Positions 21,465 through 31,610 of a stretch of 64,000 bases of DNA are shown here, in pieces. Source of the stretch: a virus; IMG/VR virus record IMGVR_UViG_3300037149_000105, positions 1 to 64,000 of that record, one strand, 5' to 3'. The notes below the pieces were generated by a model. That model was not told the origin of the DNA. It saw only the letters and a program-made list of their open reading frames with translations, and did no database searches. Made by a program: the position numbers and the translations under genes. Each line of letters starts with the position of its first letter. Within the stretch, counting starts at the first letter, position 1.

Positions 21465-23375
21465 TTAGGTAGGTAACTGGTACCCGGCGAAGAGCAAACC
21501 GTTCTGAATCTTCACATACCAGCCCCCAATGAAAACCGTTGTACCAGGGAAGAGACCTTGGGGGCTGGTCAAATACATCCCTCTCGTGCAACTTGTAAAT
21601 GCGGTCGGAGTAATCCCGTTATATTGAATGATCTCCCCATCAATAAACAGAAAACCAGTAGTGGGGAAGCCAATCGCATCTGATACGTTTATCGTCGTAT
21701 CAGTGGGGAGCCCTTGAATTGTGATGGCTGTGGTGTAATCGGTGCTTGGGGAAAAAATGACTTGCTCGTCAGAAAGGGAGCCGACAAACTTATACCAGTC
21801 TAGATTTGCGTAGGCGGGGCCAGTAAGTCTAGCTGCTGTAACATTAGAAGAATTGGCAATGTTCGGGTATTGAATAGTGGGGTTGGCAGACATTCGATGC
21901 ACTGAATAAATTAACCCAGAATCCCCTCCGTTAAATAGTCCTTCCCCGTCCATGGACATATTGATTGAAGCAATACCGTTAGTTGCGTAACTTGTATTTC
22001 CAAAATCTTGAATCTGCCCAGGAACTTGATGGTGGGACCAAATGGATGCGGAGTTGTACTGGCCATTATCAATAGGTGCCATACCCCAATAGGCAGTGGA
22101 ATTGCTCCAGGCATTGGCAACTCCCCACCAGTGCGAGGTATAGCCGTAGGCCCCAGTCTGATTCGTAGGCTCATCTGTCCCAACAAATAAATCAATGGGG
22201 GTGCAAGGAATGCTTGAAATATCCGAAATGGGTATTTGTGCAAGAGCAGAGGGATTATCCCCATAACAAGCGTGGACAGGAGTGACGTATGAGCTATTTG
22301 TTTTAATTGCTAATGCAATTCCGCGACTACAAACTTGCAGATAGAATACAAACCCATTAATAAGGTCAATTGTAACTCCATTTACTGGGGCTAATTGAGA
22401 ACCCTGAACCATTGGGGCATTGCAGTAGCTCCCCCTCAGATGTGATGTAATATTTGTGGAGGTTATTGCCACATTGGTGGCTGGAGTTATCTGTGCGGCC
22501 TGGATGTACCCACCCCCTGCGGTGCCTTGAAGAGAAGTAAGCCAAACCCAATTCCAAAGGGCGAAATCAGAATCAGCACTATTTTTTATAGCCTCATATA
22601 GCCCTCTGGCGTTCTGTTCAGCCGTATTTCCAGCAGTTCCGACAAAGGAGACCGTGTTGGCAATATGGACTGAAAGAGTGACTGCCCCTGCCGCTGGCGT
22701 ATCGAACATATACATCTGGGGAAGGGGGGTGAAAAGCTCTGACACCGAAAGCATGTTGATGGAGGAGGAGTTAACAGTGATTCGAAGGACATCTCTGGCC
22801 ACACTATTCCCGATAAACTCAGTCGTCGGAGGGATCATATCTAGGAAGGTAGAGTTTGTCAGCCAATTACCATTCTGGTCTTCAAGAGTCCATTCAGTAA
22901 TGTAGGTATTCGCACCATTTGAGGCACTGACGTTCATTCTCCAATAAGTCTGAGCCGTTGCTCCATAAACAATGTATCTTCTACGCTCCATATTAGTCCA
23001 GACGTTCTGATTTGTCCAGGTCTGTAACGTTTGCCAAGTGGACCCGCTGTTAATACTGTATTCAAGATCGAAGCTGAATGGAGCAGAGCCGCCCCCATCG
23101 TTGTTTACCTGCACGTACATCACAGTTGGGAGAAATGCCGTGGGGGCCACACAACCAATATTGCCGGTGCCACCCCCACCCGCTTGCGTGGTGCTATTCA
23201 TATCAAAAGCGTTGGCTGCGTTTGCCAACGTCCCAAAGGTGGAGTTAGGAATGACAGATTGGCGCACAACCTGCCAGCTACACGCTTGGAGATTGGACTT
23301 CAACATGGACTGCACACCGGCCACTGTGGAGCCAATAGGCATCAGATATGAGAAAAATCCAAGAAACGTTGACAT
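21465..23375 (-). CDS. Virion protein with discoidin-like domain
   Basis: This 636-aa protein has its ATG at 23375 after GAGGAG. Residues 30-172 look like an F5/8 type C (discoidin) beta-sandwich: a loop with FDMNSTTQAG, VMYVQVN, a strand pair ending WTNQNVWTNMERRRYIVYG, and YWRMNVSASNGANTYITEW. Such domains often bind sugars or peptides on cell surfaces. The last 75 residues contain INVSDAIGFPTTGFLFIDGE followed by IIQYNGI and CTRGMY, a short beta motif widespread in phage tail proteins. The middle, about 180-560, is not recognised. Neighbouring genes on both sides are fibre proteins. Confidence 0.7.
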   Translation of the reverse strand: MSTFLGFFSYLMPIGSTVAGVQSMLKSNLQACSWQVVRQSVIPNSTFGTLANAANAFDMNSTTQAGGGGTGNIGCVAPTAFLPTVMYVQVNNDGGGSAPFSFDLEYSINSGSTWQTLQTWTNQNVWTNMERRRYIVYGATAQTYWRMNVSASNGANTYITEWTLEDQNGNWLTNSTFLDMIPPTTEFIGNSVARDVLRITVNSSSINMLSVSELFTPLPQMYMFDTPAAGAVTLSVHIANTVSFVGTAGNTAEQNARGLYEAIKNSADSDFALWNWVWLTSLQGTAGGGYIQAAQITPATNVAITSTNITSHLRGSYCNAPMVQGSQLAPVNGVTIDLINGFVFYLQVCSRGIALAIKTNSSYVTPVHACYGDNPSALAQIPISDISSIPCTPIDLFVGTDEPTNQTGAYGYTSHWWGVANAWSNSTAYWGMAPIDNGQYNSASIWSHHQVPGQIQDFGNTSYATNGIASINMSMDGEGLFNGGDSGLIYSVHRMSANPTIQYPNIANSSNVTAARLTGPAYANLDWYKFVGSLSDEQVIFSPSTDYTTAITIQGLPTDTTINVSDAIGFPTTGFLFIDGEIIQYNGITPTAFTSCTRGMYLTSPQGLFPGTTVFIGGWYVKIQNGLLFAGYQLPT

Positions 23376-23384
23376 TCTTACTCC

Positions 23385-24380
23385 TCACTGCAACTTTAGG
23401 GTTTGCATTGTAATTGTTATAACTGCTGGGACCGTCCCGGTATTCTGAATGGAGATATACATATTTTGGTTTACCGGAGAGTCCTGGTTAGCCAGAGTAG
23501 GCATCGGGGAATTGATCCAACTCAAAACCCCAGGTATCATGACCATTTCCAGGTAAAGACCGTTATTTCCCGTGGCTTTTATAGAAGCGGGTCGGGAAAA
23601 ATCCATCGTGGCTAATTGTTGTGTCCCGTATATTCGGAATCGACAAGCTACGTTTGAATAGACATTCCTGATCTGGAACTGGTAAGCCTGCATTGGGACG
23701 GTGTAGACGGCTCCCTGTCCTACCCCTAGAGATCCGGTGGTGTAGACGATGGTGAAGGGTTGCATCAACGCAAACCCCACCCCTACCTGGACCCCCACCT
23801 CAATTTTAATGAGACCTGAAGTAGCTGAATCTGCAACAAAAAGGGGTTTAGATACTTCGCTTTGTAATGCGGGGCGATTCAACATCATCTGACCCGGAGT
23901 GGTATCAGATAAAAAGTAAACATTACCTGGGACCAACCCACTCATACCTGAAATATGACCTTGAGTTGTTAGAATGAACTGGTTTGCCGAGGGAACTGAT
24001 GTAACCATCCCCTCAACTTCGGAAGAGGCGAAAGCAGTAGCGGATGCTAGAGCCCATATGGATCCATTAAAAAATAGCCACTGTCCTGCGAGAAAGCCAT
24101 GGGCCGTTTGATTAACAACGAAAGATCCACTCCCAGTGATATTGGTCCAATTTATATCAAGAATACCACCCTGCAACTGCCATGTCTGTTGGTCACTGGC
24201 CGTATAGCAAGTCATTCCCTCGCGTCTACGATTAGGGGGAATCGCATTACGAGCAGTCTCACCCGCTACTTCATGCCCACCACCCAAACCGAACTGGGAA
24301 TCGTGAGTCGGGTACATATCCGTAAGGCTACTTGGGCTCATATACCCAGTGACTTGAACACCACCAGGAAAATCAGACAT
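23385..24380 (-). CDS. Tail fibre/adhesin with HGF module
   Basis: This 331-aa protein has its ATG at 24380 after GGAGAG. Residues 10-80 carry MYPTHDSQFGLGGGHEVAGE and RREGMTCYTASDQQTWQLQ, a segment common near the start of phage fibre proteins. About 85-200 is one copy of the module seen three times in the left-edge fibre (AHGFLAGQWL, SSEVEGMVTSV, LTTQGHISGMSGLVPG, VYFLSDT). The last 125 residues form a beta domain (CRFRIYGTQQLATMDFSRPASI) that matches the C-terminus of the giant fibre. The shared tip suggests both proteins bind the same partner or fold the same way. Confidence 0.7.
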   Translation of the reverse strand: MSDFPGGVQVTGYMSPSSLTDMYPTHDSQFGLGGGHEVAGETARNAIPPNRRREGMTCYTASDQQTWQLQGGILDINWTNITGSGSFVVNQTAHGFLAGQWLFFNGSIWALASATAFASSEVEGMVTSVPSANQFILTTQGHISGMSGLVPGNVYFLSDTTPGQMMLNRPALQSEVSKPLFVADSATSGLIKIEVGVQVGVGFALMQPFTIVYTTGSLGVGQGAVYTVPMQAYQFQIRNVYSNVACRFRIYGTQQLATMDFSRPASIKATGNNGLYLEMVMIPGVLSWINSPMPTLANQDSPVNQNMYISIQNTGTVPAVITITMQTLKLQ

Positions 24381-24546
24381 CTAACTCTCCTTTTTTAACT
24401 AATAGTGCAAACTCATAATAATCGTTTGCAGTAAAATGCTTAAATCCATAAATATGGTGGAATTTTTTGTGTACATACCCCAATTTTTTATAAAATTCCT
24501 TATTACGACCCACAATTGTCACTGAGGCTGTTTTACTTATAAGCAT
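24373..24546 (-). CDS. Small AT-rich ORF, 57 aa, possible homing-gene remnant
   Basis: Reading the minus strand from ATG 24546 gives 57 residues beginning MLISKTASVTIVGRNKEFYK, with stop TGA at 24375-24373 overlapping the next gene's start. The segment SVTIVGRN-KEFYKKLGYV resembles the opening strand-helix of some phage HNH-type endonucleases, followed there by a Cys-rich nuclease part that is absent here. The stretch is clearly richer in A and T than the genes around it. No good ribosome site is visible before its ATG, but it supplies the GGAGAG site of the downstream gene. It could be a real small protein, a remnant, or chance. Confidence 0.45.
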   Translation of the reverse strand: MLISKTASVTIVGRNKEFYKKLGYVHKKFHHIYGFKHFTANDYYEFALLVKKGELDV

Positions 24547-24555
24547 CAAGCCTCC

Positions 24556-25578
24556 TCATGATATCACCACGTTAAGTGCCCCACCAATTTGGTAATAAGT
24601 CCCAAAAACATTATAATTTATAGAGATGCCATATGAGTTTATTACTGTAATTATGTAGGGGATGCTGAATGGTACGTTCAAATTAGTGCTTTGATCTTTG
24701 AAAGCAATTGGGGTTCCCATAGAAACCGGGAAACAAAGGTACTTAAACTCTCCTGGTGAAGCAATAAAGTCGTAGATTCCGGGGAAAGCAGATTGTAGTC
24801 CGCTAACCCGAAGTCCCGTGATATCAGAAGCAGCTAGTAAGGAAGAAGAACTTTCTCCATAATATACCCTGTCATACCAAGAAATGGTGAAATTAGCGGA
24901 AAATGTATCACTTTCTGAATCAATTCCGGTTATTCTAAAGTTTTCTGAGCTTACAGAGGTCTTAGTGACCCCTGCATATGTTGCGGAGAACGGAGAAGTC
25001 AGTGAGAGTCCGGTCCCCAACGTGACAGAGGCGGTAGTGTCTGAAATTGCAACCGTATTGGCCACCGCATTGCTCAGATTTGTAACGGACCATGCGAACA
25101 CTGGGTTAGCAGAGCTTGTGGCCCCAACTTCCAGAGAAGTGCTCTGAGATTCGATAGAAAATCCTGAGAAAGCTGGAGTTTGATAAGGATTCCCCCCTCC
25201 CCCACCCCCTCCTCCGCCAATTTTGACATACCCAGAAGTGGGGCTGTCCGCGACGAAAAGGGGCATAACACTTGTCCCCGAAACGGGGCTCATCCCACCG
25301 GGGGTACCGTTGGAGAGGTAGTAGAGGGCTCCGGGGGATAAGCCGGTTAGGCCAACTGAAGAGTCCACATAACCTTCGAGCGTCAAGACAAACACATCAA
25401 CCGTGGCAACCGCACTAACCATACCGATAATCACTGAGGAACTGGCGTTATTTGCCTGCCCCAAAGCGTAGGCGGTGCCGTTAAACCAAAGCCAGTCCCC
25501 CACAGCGAAGCCATGAGCAGTTTGGGTAATTTGCTTTACGCTTGCCTGAAGGGCACTTAATTGATTTGGATTATTCAC
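24556..25578 (-). CDS. Tail fibre/adhesin with HGF module
   Basis: The product is 340 aa if started at GTG 25578, which has GAGGGAG nine bases upstream; a TTG at 25599 is possible but lacks a site. Residues 15-120 hold the HGF module (AHGFAVGDWLWF, IGMVSAVATVDVFVLTLEGYV, GALYYLSNGTPG). A Gly-rich linker follows (nine Gly in a row near 132-140), then an Ig-like or fibre beta domain. The end has YLCFPVSMGTP and YIITVINSYGISINYNVFGT, a known style of C-terminal tip in phage tail fibres. An inverted repeat CTCAAC/GTTGAG at 25592-25608 partly overlaps the ribosome site and may affect translation. Confidence 0.7.
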   Translation of the reverse strand: MNNPNQLSALQASVKQITQTAHGFAVGDWLWFNGTAYALGQANNASSSVIIGMVSAVATVDVFVLTLEGYVDSSVGLTGLSPGALYYLSNGTPGGMSPVSGTSVMPLFVADSPTSGYVKIGGGGGGGGGNPYQTPAFSGFSIESQSTSLEVGATSSANPVFAWSVTNLSNAVANTVAISDTTASVTLGTGLSLTSPFSATYAGVTKTSVSSENFRITGIDSESDTFSANFTISWYDRVYYGESSSSLLAASDITGLRVSGLQSAFPGIYDFIASPGEFKYLCFPVSMGTPIAFKDQSTNLNVPFSIPYIITVINSYGISINYNVFGTYYQIGGALNVVIS

Positions 25579-25625
25579 CTGACTCGGCTCCCTCAACAAA
25601 GGGTTGAGAAGTGAGAAAACCTTTG

Positions 25626-28600
25626 TTATGAAGCGTGAGCAGTTCCGGCAGTTGGCAGAAGGAAATTTAGCACGATGGTTCCGACCCCATCAAACGTCAA
25701 ATCACGAGCCACATCATTCCCATTTGTGTCAATGACAGAAATATTGACATAATGACCTGTGGGATTGGGGAAAGTCCAAGTGAGTGCCGGAGTTGTTTGG
25801 ATATATTCGAAGTATTTAACCAAACGCCCCCCATTTCCGCCCGTATCCATGGGGATGTTTGGCTGGTAGATGAATTTATCCACATCAGTTGCACGACCTA
25901 CCGCAATAATCCATCGGCAATTAGTGTTAACGTAATTGAAGTCATGAGTCAGTAAACCACCAGGGCCAACATAAAGAATTTGACCAGGAAGGAGGTTCCC
26001 AGAGGAGGCCAACGGAGTTGTATTGGAACCTGCCACCCCGGAAGGAGAAGCACTGGCCTGTATGGGCATGACCGTAGAGGTGGTGATCTGATACTCCTGG
26101 CCATACATCAGGGCTGTCGAAACCGTCTGATTGGCCGCAGCGTTGTTCAGGACCACCCCATCATAGTAAGGGGTATCAGGCTGGTCTATCTCCGGAGTAA
26201 TCGGAAGGGCCTTTCCATCGGCATTTGTGTAGACTGCGGTCAACGAAACCAATGGAGTGGCGGCGGGTTGCTGCTTAACCCCACTCCCTAGAATACCCCA
26301 TGTATATTTTCCATACACCGGTTCCATATCTGTCCCAGATAGTTTGAGGTTAGAAGTGATTTTTGATATTAACTGGTCTACTGAGACCGCCGCAGTGGAC
26401 TCAGAGGTGTCTGAGGTGGTGGGGATGGTGCTGATGCCACCAGATTGAATGATTTGACCATCGGCGGAGACGGTAAATCCATAAGAGGAAGTGTCCAATG
26501 TGAAGGCTAGGCACTGGAAGTTGAAATTAGGTAAAAGTGTAGCGGGGCTTTGGCCATTTGTGGAGGCGTAAATCTGCACTGTGTCATTTTTATTGAAAAT
26601 TATCGTCTCATTCAATTGAATCGTAACCTGATCAATCACGTTATGTGATGCCTGCGTGAAGACAGGGACTCCGTTAATCCAGATTTGAACCTCGCGTACG
26701 GCTGGGACGGTCAATGCTCCAAAAATGTAGGTTCCGGTCAACAGATAACTCCCAGCGGTTTGAATAGTGAATAGTCCGGAAGAAGTGACGTTCCCAACGA
26801 TGTCTAAAGGGGTGGTATCGAAGCGAAGTAATGATGTGGTCGATGGACTGATGGAGGCCCCAACACTACTGGAAACCTGGAAACCCTGAATCACTGAATT
26901 CGCAACGATGGCCTTCAAATTAGATATCTCTTGTGAGGCGACAGCGATAGATTTGTTTCCATTATTCAACGCAGTGGCCCAGGCGCTGTTTAGGTCCAGC
27001 ATAGTAAGTTGAGTGGTGACAGGGAGGGACTGAATGTCTGGGCGGCTAAGGAAAGTCTGGGCATCAAACGTTAAATTAGGGGAAATTCCATTCCAACCTG
27101 CTGATTGGTCGTCTGGAGGAACCCAAAGTCCCTGAGCATTGGCACTTGTATCAATTGCTGTGGGGAGATTGATCACATCAACCCCAGGAACCCATCCGGA
27201 GGAACGTGTGATTGCATCCGTATAGAGATAAGTGTAGAGAGCAATGTCCCCTAGTGGATTGACAGCCGAATCTATGGTCTGCCAATAATTCATCACGTAG
27301 GGCAGTGCCGCTGGGCTCTCTGAATTTGAATTGCTGGAAGCTACCAATGTGTTGAAACTTGCCGCCCACTCACGCCAGTATTGACTGTACCGATCCACTT
27401 CAGTTGCAATGGCAAACTGGTCGTATATGAAACGATAGCTTGGATTTTGGGACTGAAATTGTGAATTATTCTGAATAGCGGTCTGACCAACTGCGATTGC
27501 GGCATTAACTTGCTTAGTCCAAGCGGGGTCAATCATAATAGTTGAGGGATAAGCAGCTAGCCCATCAGAATTTAACGTAATCGCTAGGCTACGAGTGCCA
27601 ATAGTGGTTTCCGAAAAGTCTAATGCCCCATCCGTATAGCCAAAAAATGAAGAAATGGCTGAAGAATCCCATGTGGTATTGCGCGTGTACCCTAGAAGAG
27701 AGGCTTCCACATAGGATAGCTGCCAAAGAAGAACGCTGAGTTCTGGATCTTGCATACTATTAAGGACAGCAAGAATAGGGAGGTCGGAAGGCCCACTAAG
27801 GATATTATTTGGATCCAGACCGTTCCATGGGGTGGGGGTGTTCTGCAAATAAGCAATGGAGGGGGCAATATACTGCTGGTAAGTAGCCTCATATTCTGGA
27901 ATCCAAGAACCAGCCCGACCCTGACGGCACAGGTAGAGATAGATGATCCATGCGGCAGAAATGTTAGAGTCTCGGTTAGCATTTACTTGTCCGAGGTTGA
28001 TAGCAGAAACTATATCAGTCTTAAAGATGGCTGAATCCACAGTCGGGGCAATCGGCAGGTTAGCCGCAGAGGCTATGTTTGCAATATACACCGCTGACGG
28101 CAGGTTATAGTTGTTTATAATGGATGCTGGGGCTGGCAGGGAGCCTTGGAAGTCAGTTGTGGGGTTGAATGAGGATGGGTAGAGGGGGGTTGTGGTAGTT
28201 GGGGGGTTTAAGAATAGAGATTGGAATTCAGGGTCAGCCTGTTGATCCGAAGAGACAACAAAGCCAGCGAATGGACCACTACCAGGAGCATCCGGAGTGC
28301 CTAGGGCTGGGTTGACGGGTAGGGTAACCGAGGGGGCCACTGATCCTGCGGTTACGGGGGTTGGGGAAACGAATGAGGCCGAAGCGATTGGTGAAGTCGC
28401 ATTCGTAATCGTATTTCCGTATGGGGATATGGCAATCCCCGGAGAGTAAAATGGTTTGGGAGACTGAATCGAGCATTGTGGAAATGTGAAATGTAAATTC
28501 ATTGAAGGGAGCCCAAGTTTCAGCCCCTTAAGATTGAATCCCTGGAAATTAAATAGATTTCCGAGCAAAAATGCGAGAGATGGGAGTTTCGGAAGATGAA

Positions 28601-29039
28601 AATTGCAAATCTGGCTCAAAAGCAAAGCAATGGCGTTAAGAATCGACTGAATCATCGCAACCATGTTACGAATCATGGTTTCGATCAGAGCGATGATATT
28701 AATGATGGCTTGAACGGTCTTGATTACATTATCGATAAACGTAACCATCTGTTTGATGAACACAATGACTTGGGCAATGCAGGCCGGAGGGGCGGAGGTT
28801 GGTGGTAGAGCCGCCAACATGGCGTTGATAATATGATTCAATTCAGATTTAATCCATTGCATCAATTCCTGCTCCATCTTCTTTACTTCATAGATGAGTT
28901 GACCGATTTCCTGTTCAACCATTCTCCCATCAGTCATGGCCGTATGATACTGGCTTTCAATCCAGGGTAGGCATGGAACATTTGCAGGCTGGCTTACACC
29001 AGCCGGAGCGTTAATGGGGAGAAAAGTAGAGGCAGGCAT
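25626..29039 (-). CDS. Large tail-tip/baseplate protein with C1q/TNF-like domain
   Basis: This 1137-aa protein starts at ATG 29039. Residues 30-150 are strongly helical and hydrophobic (VIVFIKQMVTFIDNVIKTVQ, MIRNMVAMIQSILNAIALLL), which suggests an oligomer core or a membrane-active segment. A Pro/Ser-rich part follows, then a long helical region at about 290-700. Around 725-855 the pattern VGNVTSSGLFTIQTAGSYLL, EVQIWINGVPV and LNETIIFNKNDTVQIYAS fits a C1q/TNF-like jelly roll, common in trimeric adhesins. The last 100 residues are beta-rich. It lies directly downstream of the spike gene, so it is likely part of the baseplate or the fibre base. Confidence 0.6.
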   Translation of the reverse strand: MPASTFLPINAPAGVSQPANVPCLPWIESQYHTAMTDGRMVEQEIGQLIYEVKKMEQELMQWIKSELNHIINAMLAALPPTSAPPACIAQVIVFIKQMVTFIDNVIKTVQAIINIIALIETMIRNMVAMIQSILNAIALLLSQICNFHLPKLPSLAFLLGNLFNFQGFNLKGLKLGLPSMNLHFTFPQCSIQSPKPFYSPGIAISPYGNTITNATSPIASASFVSPTPVTAGSVAPSVTLPVNPALGTPDAPGSGPFAGFVVSSDQQADPEFQSLFLNPPTTTTPLYPSSFNPTTDFQGSLPAPASIINNYNLPSAVYIANIASAANLPIAPTVDSAIFKTDIVSAINLGQVNANRDSNISAAWIIYLYLCRQGRAGSWIPEYEATYQQYIAPSIAYLQNTPTPWNGLDPNNILSGPSDLPILAVLNSMQDPELSVLLWQLSYVEASLLGYTRNTTWDSSAISSFFGYTDGALDFSETTIGTRSLAITLNSDGLAAYPSTIMIDPAWTKQVNAAIAVGQTAIQNNSQFQSQNPSYRFIYDQFAIATEVDRYSQYWREWAASFNTLVASSNSNSESPAALPYVMNYWQTIDSAVNPLGDIALYTYLYTDAITRSSGWVPGVDVINLPTAIDTSANAQGLWVPPDDQSAGWNGISPNLTFDAQTFLSRPDIQSLPVTTQLTMLDLNSAWATALNNGNKSIAVASQEISNLKAIVANSVIQGFQVSSSVGASISPSTTSLLRFDTTPLDIVGNVTSSGLFTIQTAGSYLLTGTYIFGALTVPAVREVQIWINGVPVFTQASHNVIDQVTIQLNETIIFNKNDTVQIYASTNGQSPATLLPNFNFQCLAFTLDTSSYGFTVSADGQIIQSGGISTIPTTSDTSESTAAVSVDQLISKITSNLKLSGTDMEPVYGKYTWGILGSGVKQQPAATPLVSLTAVYTNADGKALPITPEIDQPDTPYYDGVVLNNAAANQTVSTALMYGQEYQITTSTVMPIQASASPSGVAGSNTTPLASSGNLLPGQILYVGPGGLLTHDFNYVNTNCRWIIAVGRATDVDKFIYQPNIPMDTGGNGGRLVKYFEYIQTTPALTWTFPNPTGHYVNISVIDTNGNDVARDLTFDGVGTIVLNFLLPTAGTAHAS

Positions 29040-29042
29040 GGG

Positions 29043-31607
29043 TTAATTACCACCAGTCGGGGAGAGGAAAGAAGGGGAGGAGGGGTTTGTCGATGGGAGA
29101 GAGTCATCTGTCTGATTGATCACATCCGCACCACCCTCATATTGCTGAATTCCACCTGTTCCGGACTCTCGATAGTTGATAGAATTGCCAACATCCAGAA
29201 TAGCGGTTGCTCTTCGAATGTCAGCCGTGTGGGTCAGAGCGAGTCGATGATTAGTTTCAGAAATTATGTCCCCCGTAACATTGAGGTGGAGATTTCCTTT
29301 AATTACAATGTCCACATCTCCGTTAATTTCCAATCGGATCGCCTTGGTGTAATTTGAAGCAGAGCTTGTCTGATTTGAACCAATCGTGGCCTCAATCGCC
29401 CCATCCAACTGTGCGATAAGCGAACGACCCATGCTATCCGCCCCAATGGCAGCAAGAATAGCCCCAGCTAAATCGAATGTGGCAGAGAGGCCCACATTAT
29501 CATTCTTTCCGGCTCGAACGAATAGATCCCGAACCGCATGGATATCGGCAGAACTTCCCAGATAGTCCACAAACCCCCCCGTTGCATCCCCGGCCCATGA
29601 ATCATAGGGAGAGATGCCAATCGGTGGGGCATTTCCAAGCAGGGGTTGACCAACTTTGGTCAAATCGTGAAACTGGTAGATCGTATCTAGGGCTGCGCCT
29701 CTGGTTGCGGTTGAAGCAAGCTGGTACACGGGGCGATTGGGACTACGGGAGTCTAGGCGATTTGAATCTGTGATGGAGTAAGGGGTTTTACCTTGACCAT
29801 CTTGATAACCGTTAAAGAAGTGACGGCGTTTTGAGCCCTTGTTCCTACCACCAAGACGGAGAACCATACCACCATCCAATGCGGCTCTGAGACTCACATT
29901 CTCTGCTCCAGTCTTCGCACTAAGATTTCCTGCGTCTCCAGGATTCAGCTTCACTCCAGTGGTTGTACCCGTAAGGGGATTTTTAAACTGAGCGCCCCAA
30001 TATTGAAGAGAGCGATCTGTGACCATATCCTTCAGCCCCCGAATTTGTGTCTGAGATACACGGCGGAAGTTGGGAACGGAAGCGTCATCAGCACCAAGAC
30101 GGAGAACCGCACCCCCGGTGGTTTGAATGTCCAAACTTTCTTCTTCATCCCGGTTTTTACCAACCACCAGCTTGACCGAACCAGTGAAATTACCTTCAAG
30201 AGAGCGACCCGCACCATGAGGATGCTCATATTTGCCTGAATCCCAGACGATATTCTCTTTAGGGAGGGTTGAGCCAATCTCAAACAGGGCCATCCCCTCT
30301 TTGGTGACTTCAAAACGAGTCGTATTGTATTCATAGGGAAACCGGAGGGACCAAGCGGAGGCGGCTAGACGGGCCTCAGACTGGTCAGTCATCTTGGTGA
30401 TCGCAGAGTAGCCGGACATCGTATCCGCAGCAAAGCGGCCCGCTGTGGTGAGCGGAAACACCATCGGCTTGAGCACCTTCCCATAGGTGGTAGCATCAAA
30501 CATATTGGATCCGACGACCGTTCCTTCGGCTTTTTCAATAATCCATCCTCTGCGACGAGGGGTGGGGCCGTCATTCAAGGCTGGGCCGACTCCAGGGTTC
30601 TCAATGGGGTTGTTGGGGTGATCCCATGGTTGTGCGAAGGGCCATGCCTGATCTTCCACATACATGCTTTCTGGAGTAGAGGTGTACTCCGACTCATCAA
30701 GCACGGTGGTGCGGCTCCACCAATCCGGATTGGGTTGTACGGTGCCGAGAATCTTATCCCACATGTCTGTTTCATAGATTTCATGGGGAACCGGATAGTC
30801 CAACCCAAACTCTTGAATTTTCTCCACATGTTCAACAAATGGAATCATATCCTGGACAAGGAGGTCATTCTGCCCGTAATAACGAGCCGCCCAGTCAGTT
30901 ACGGTAGGATTCAGATACAAAATCCATTCCTTGGACCCATCTGGAAGGATGTGTGGGGTGATATCAGGTAGCACACCGGATGGAGATGTCTTGGAAACCG
31001 CTTGAGGACGATGCACAAACCCAGTGTATTCGAGGGAGGCATCCGTTCTGGTGATTTGCCGTCCGGTGCTGGATATACGAGTGCGGCGGAACGGATCCAA
31101 TTGGTCACGGCTCAGGTCCATTGCGGCTTGATCCCAGCCGTTGGCGAACTTTGCTGTGTAGCCGTCTGTCTTGGCAATCGTGTGTTGACCCGGATAGGCT
31201 TTGCGATAGACTCCACGGGATCTATCCGTCCATTCTCCTAGGGGTTCGGTAGCAGTGAGTAAGGCACGTTGTGCGACCGCATCCTGAGAAGCCGTAGTTG
31301 AAGAGAGGAAGTAAGATATAATAACATGTTGAGAGAACCCCTTACTCCACTCCACCGTTGCAGCGAGACAAGCAGTACCTTCTTCAGGCATATCAACGTC
31401 AGTGCCTTCGACTGAAGAGGAGTTTGCAGGAAATGCCGAGACATCTTGGTAGATTTGATTGTGCCGGAGGTCGCGTATTGCTACAACTTTGCGTTCATAG
31501 TCAACCCGCACTATAATTGCAGGGAATATTTGGTATTGTTCATCAGAGCGGGTGGCCTCAGCTAATGTAGGCTTGGCTGGTGCTTTACGAAAAGACTCTA
31601 AAACCAT
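29043..31607 (-). CDS. Probable baseplate spike protein (gp5/VgrG-like OB and beta-helix)
   Basis: This 854-aa protein starts at ATG 31607, just after the hub gene's stop. Residues 25-110 show an OB-type strand pattern (FPAIIVRVDYERKVVAIRDL, then GTACLAATVEWSKGF), as in phage baseplate assembly protein V and gp5. The C-terminal 130 residues contain short alternating strands (IRLEINGDVDIVIKGNLHLN, VTGDIISETNHRLAL) of the kind that build a triple-stranded beta-helix spike. Gene order (hub, then spike) supports the call. The middle part (DRSRGVYRKAYPGQHTIAK and later) is specific to this phage group and unrecognised. No lysozyme domain was seen inside it; that activity seems to lie in the tape measure protein. 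Confidence 0.65.
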   Translation of the reverse strand: MVLESFRKAPAKPTLAEATRSDEQYQIFPAIIVRVDYERKVVAIRDLRHNQIYQDVSAFPANSSSVEGTDVDMPEEGTACLAATVEWSKGFSQHVIISYFLSSTTASQDAVAQRALLTATEPLGEWTDRSRGVYRKAYPGQHTIAKTDGYTAKFANGWDQAAMDLSRDQLDPFRRTRISSTGRQITRTDASLEYTGFVHRPQAVSKTSPSGVLPDITPHILPDGSKEWILYLNPTVTDWAARYYGQNDLLVQDMIPFVEHVEKIQEFGLDYPVPHEIYETDMWDKILGTVQPNPDWWSRTTVLDESEYTSTPESMYVEDQAWPFAQPWDHPNNPIENPGVGPALNDGPTPRRRGWIIEKAEGTVVGSNMFDATTYGKVLKPMVFPLTTAGRFAADTMSGYSAITKMTDQSEARLAASAWSLRFPYEYNTTRFEVTKEGMALFEIGSTLPKENIVWDSGKYEHPHGAGRSLEGNFTGSVKLVVGKNRDEEESLDIQTTGGAVLRLGADDASVPNFRRVSQTQIRGLKDMVTDRSLQYWGAQFKNPLTGTTTGVKLNPGDAGNLSAKTGAENVSLRAALDGGMVLRLGGRNKGSKRRHFFNGYQDGQGKTPYSITDSNRLDSRSPNRPVYQLASTATRGAALDTIYQFHDLTKVGQPLLGNAPPIGISPYDSWAGDATGGFVDYLGSSADIHAVRDLFVRAGKNDNVGLSATFDLAGAILAAIGADSMGRSLIAQLDGAIEATIGSNQTSSASNYTKAIRLEINGDVDIVIKGNLHLNVTGDIISETNHRLALTHTADIRRATAILDVGNSINYRESGTGGIQQYEGGADVINQTDDSLPSTNPSSPSFLSPTGGN

Positions 31608-31610
31608 TTA

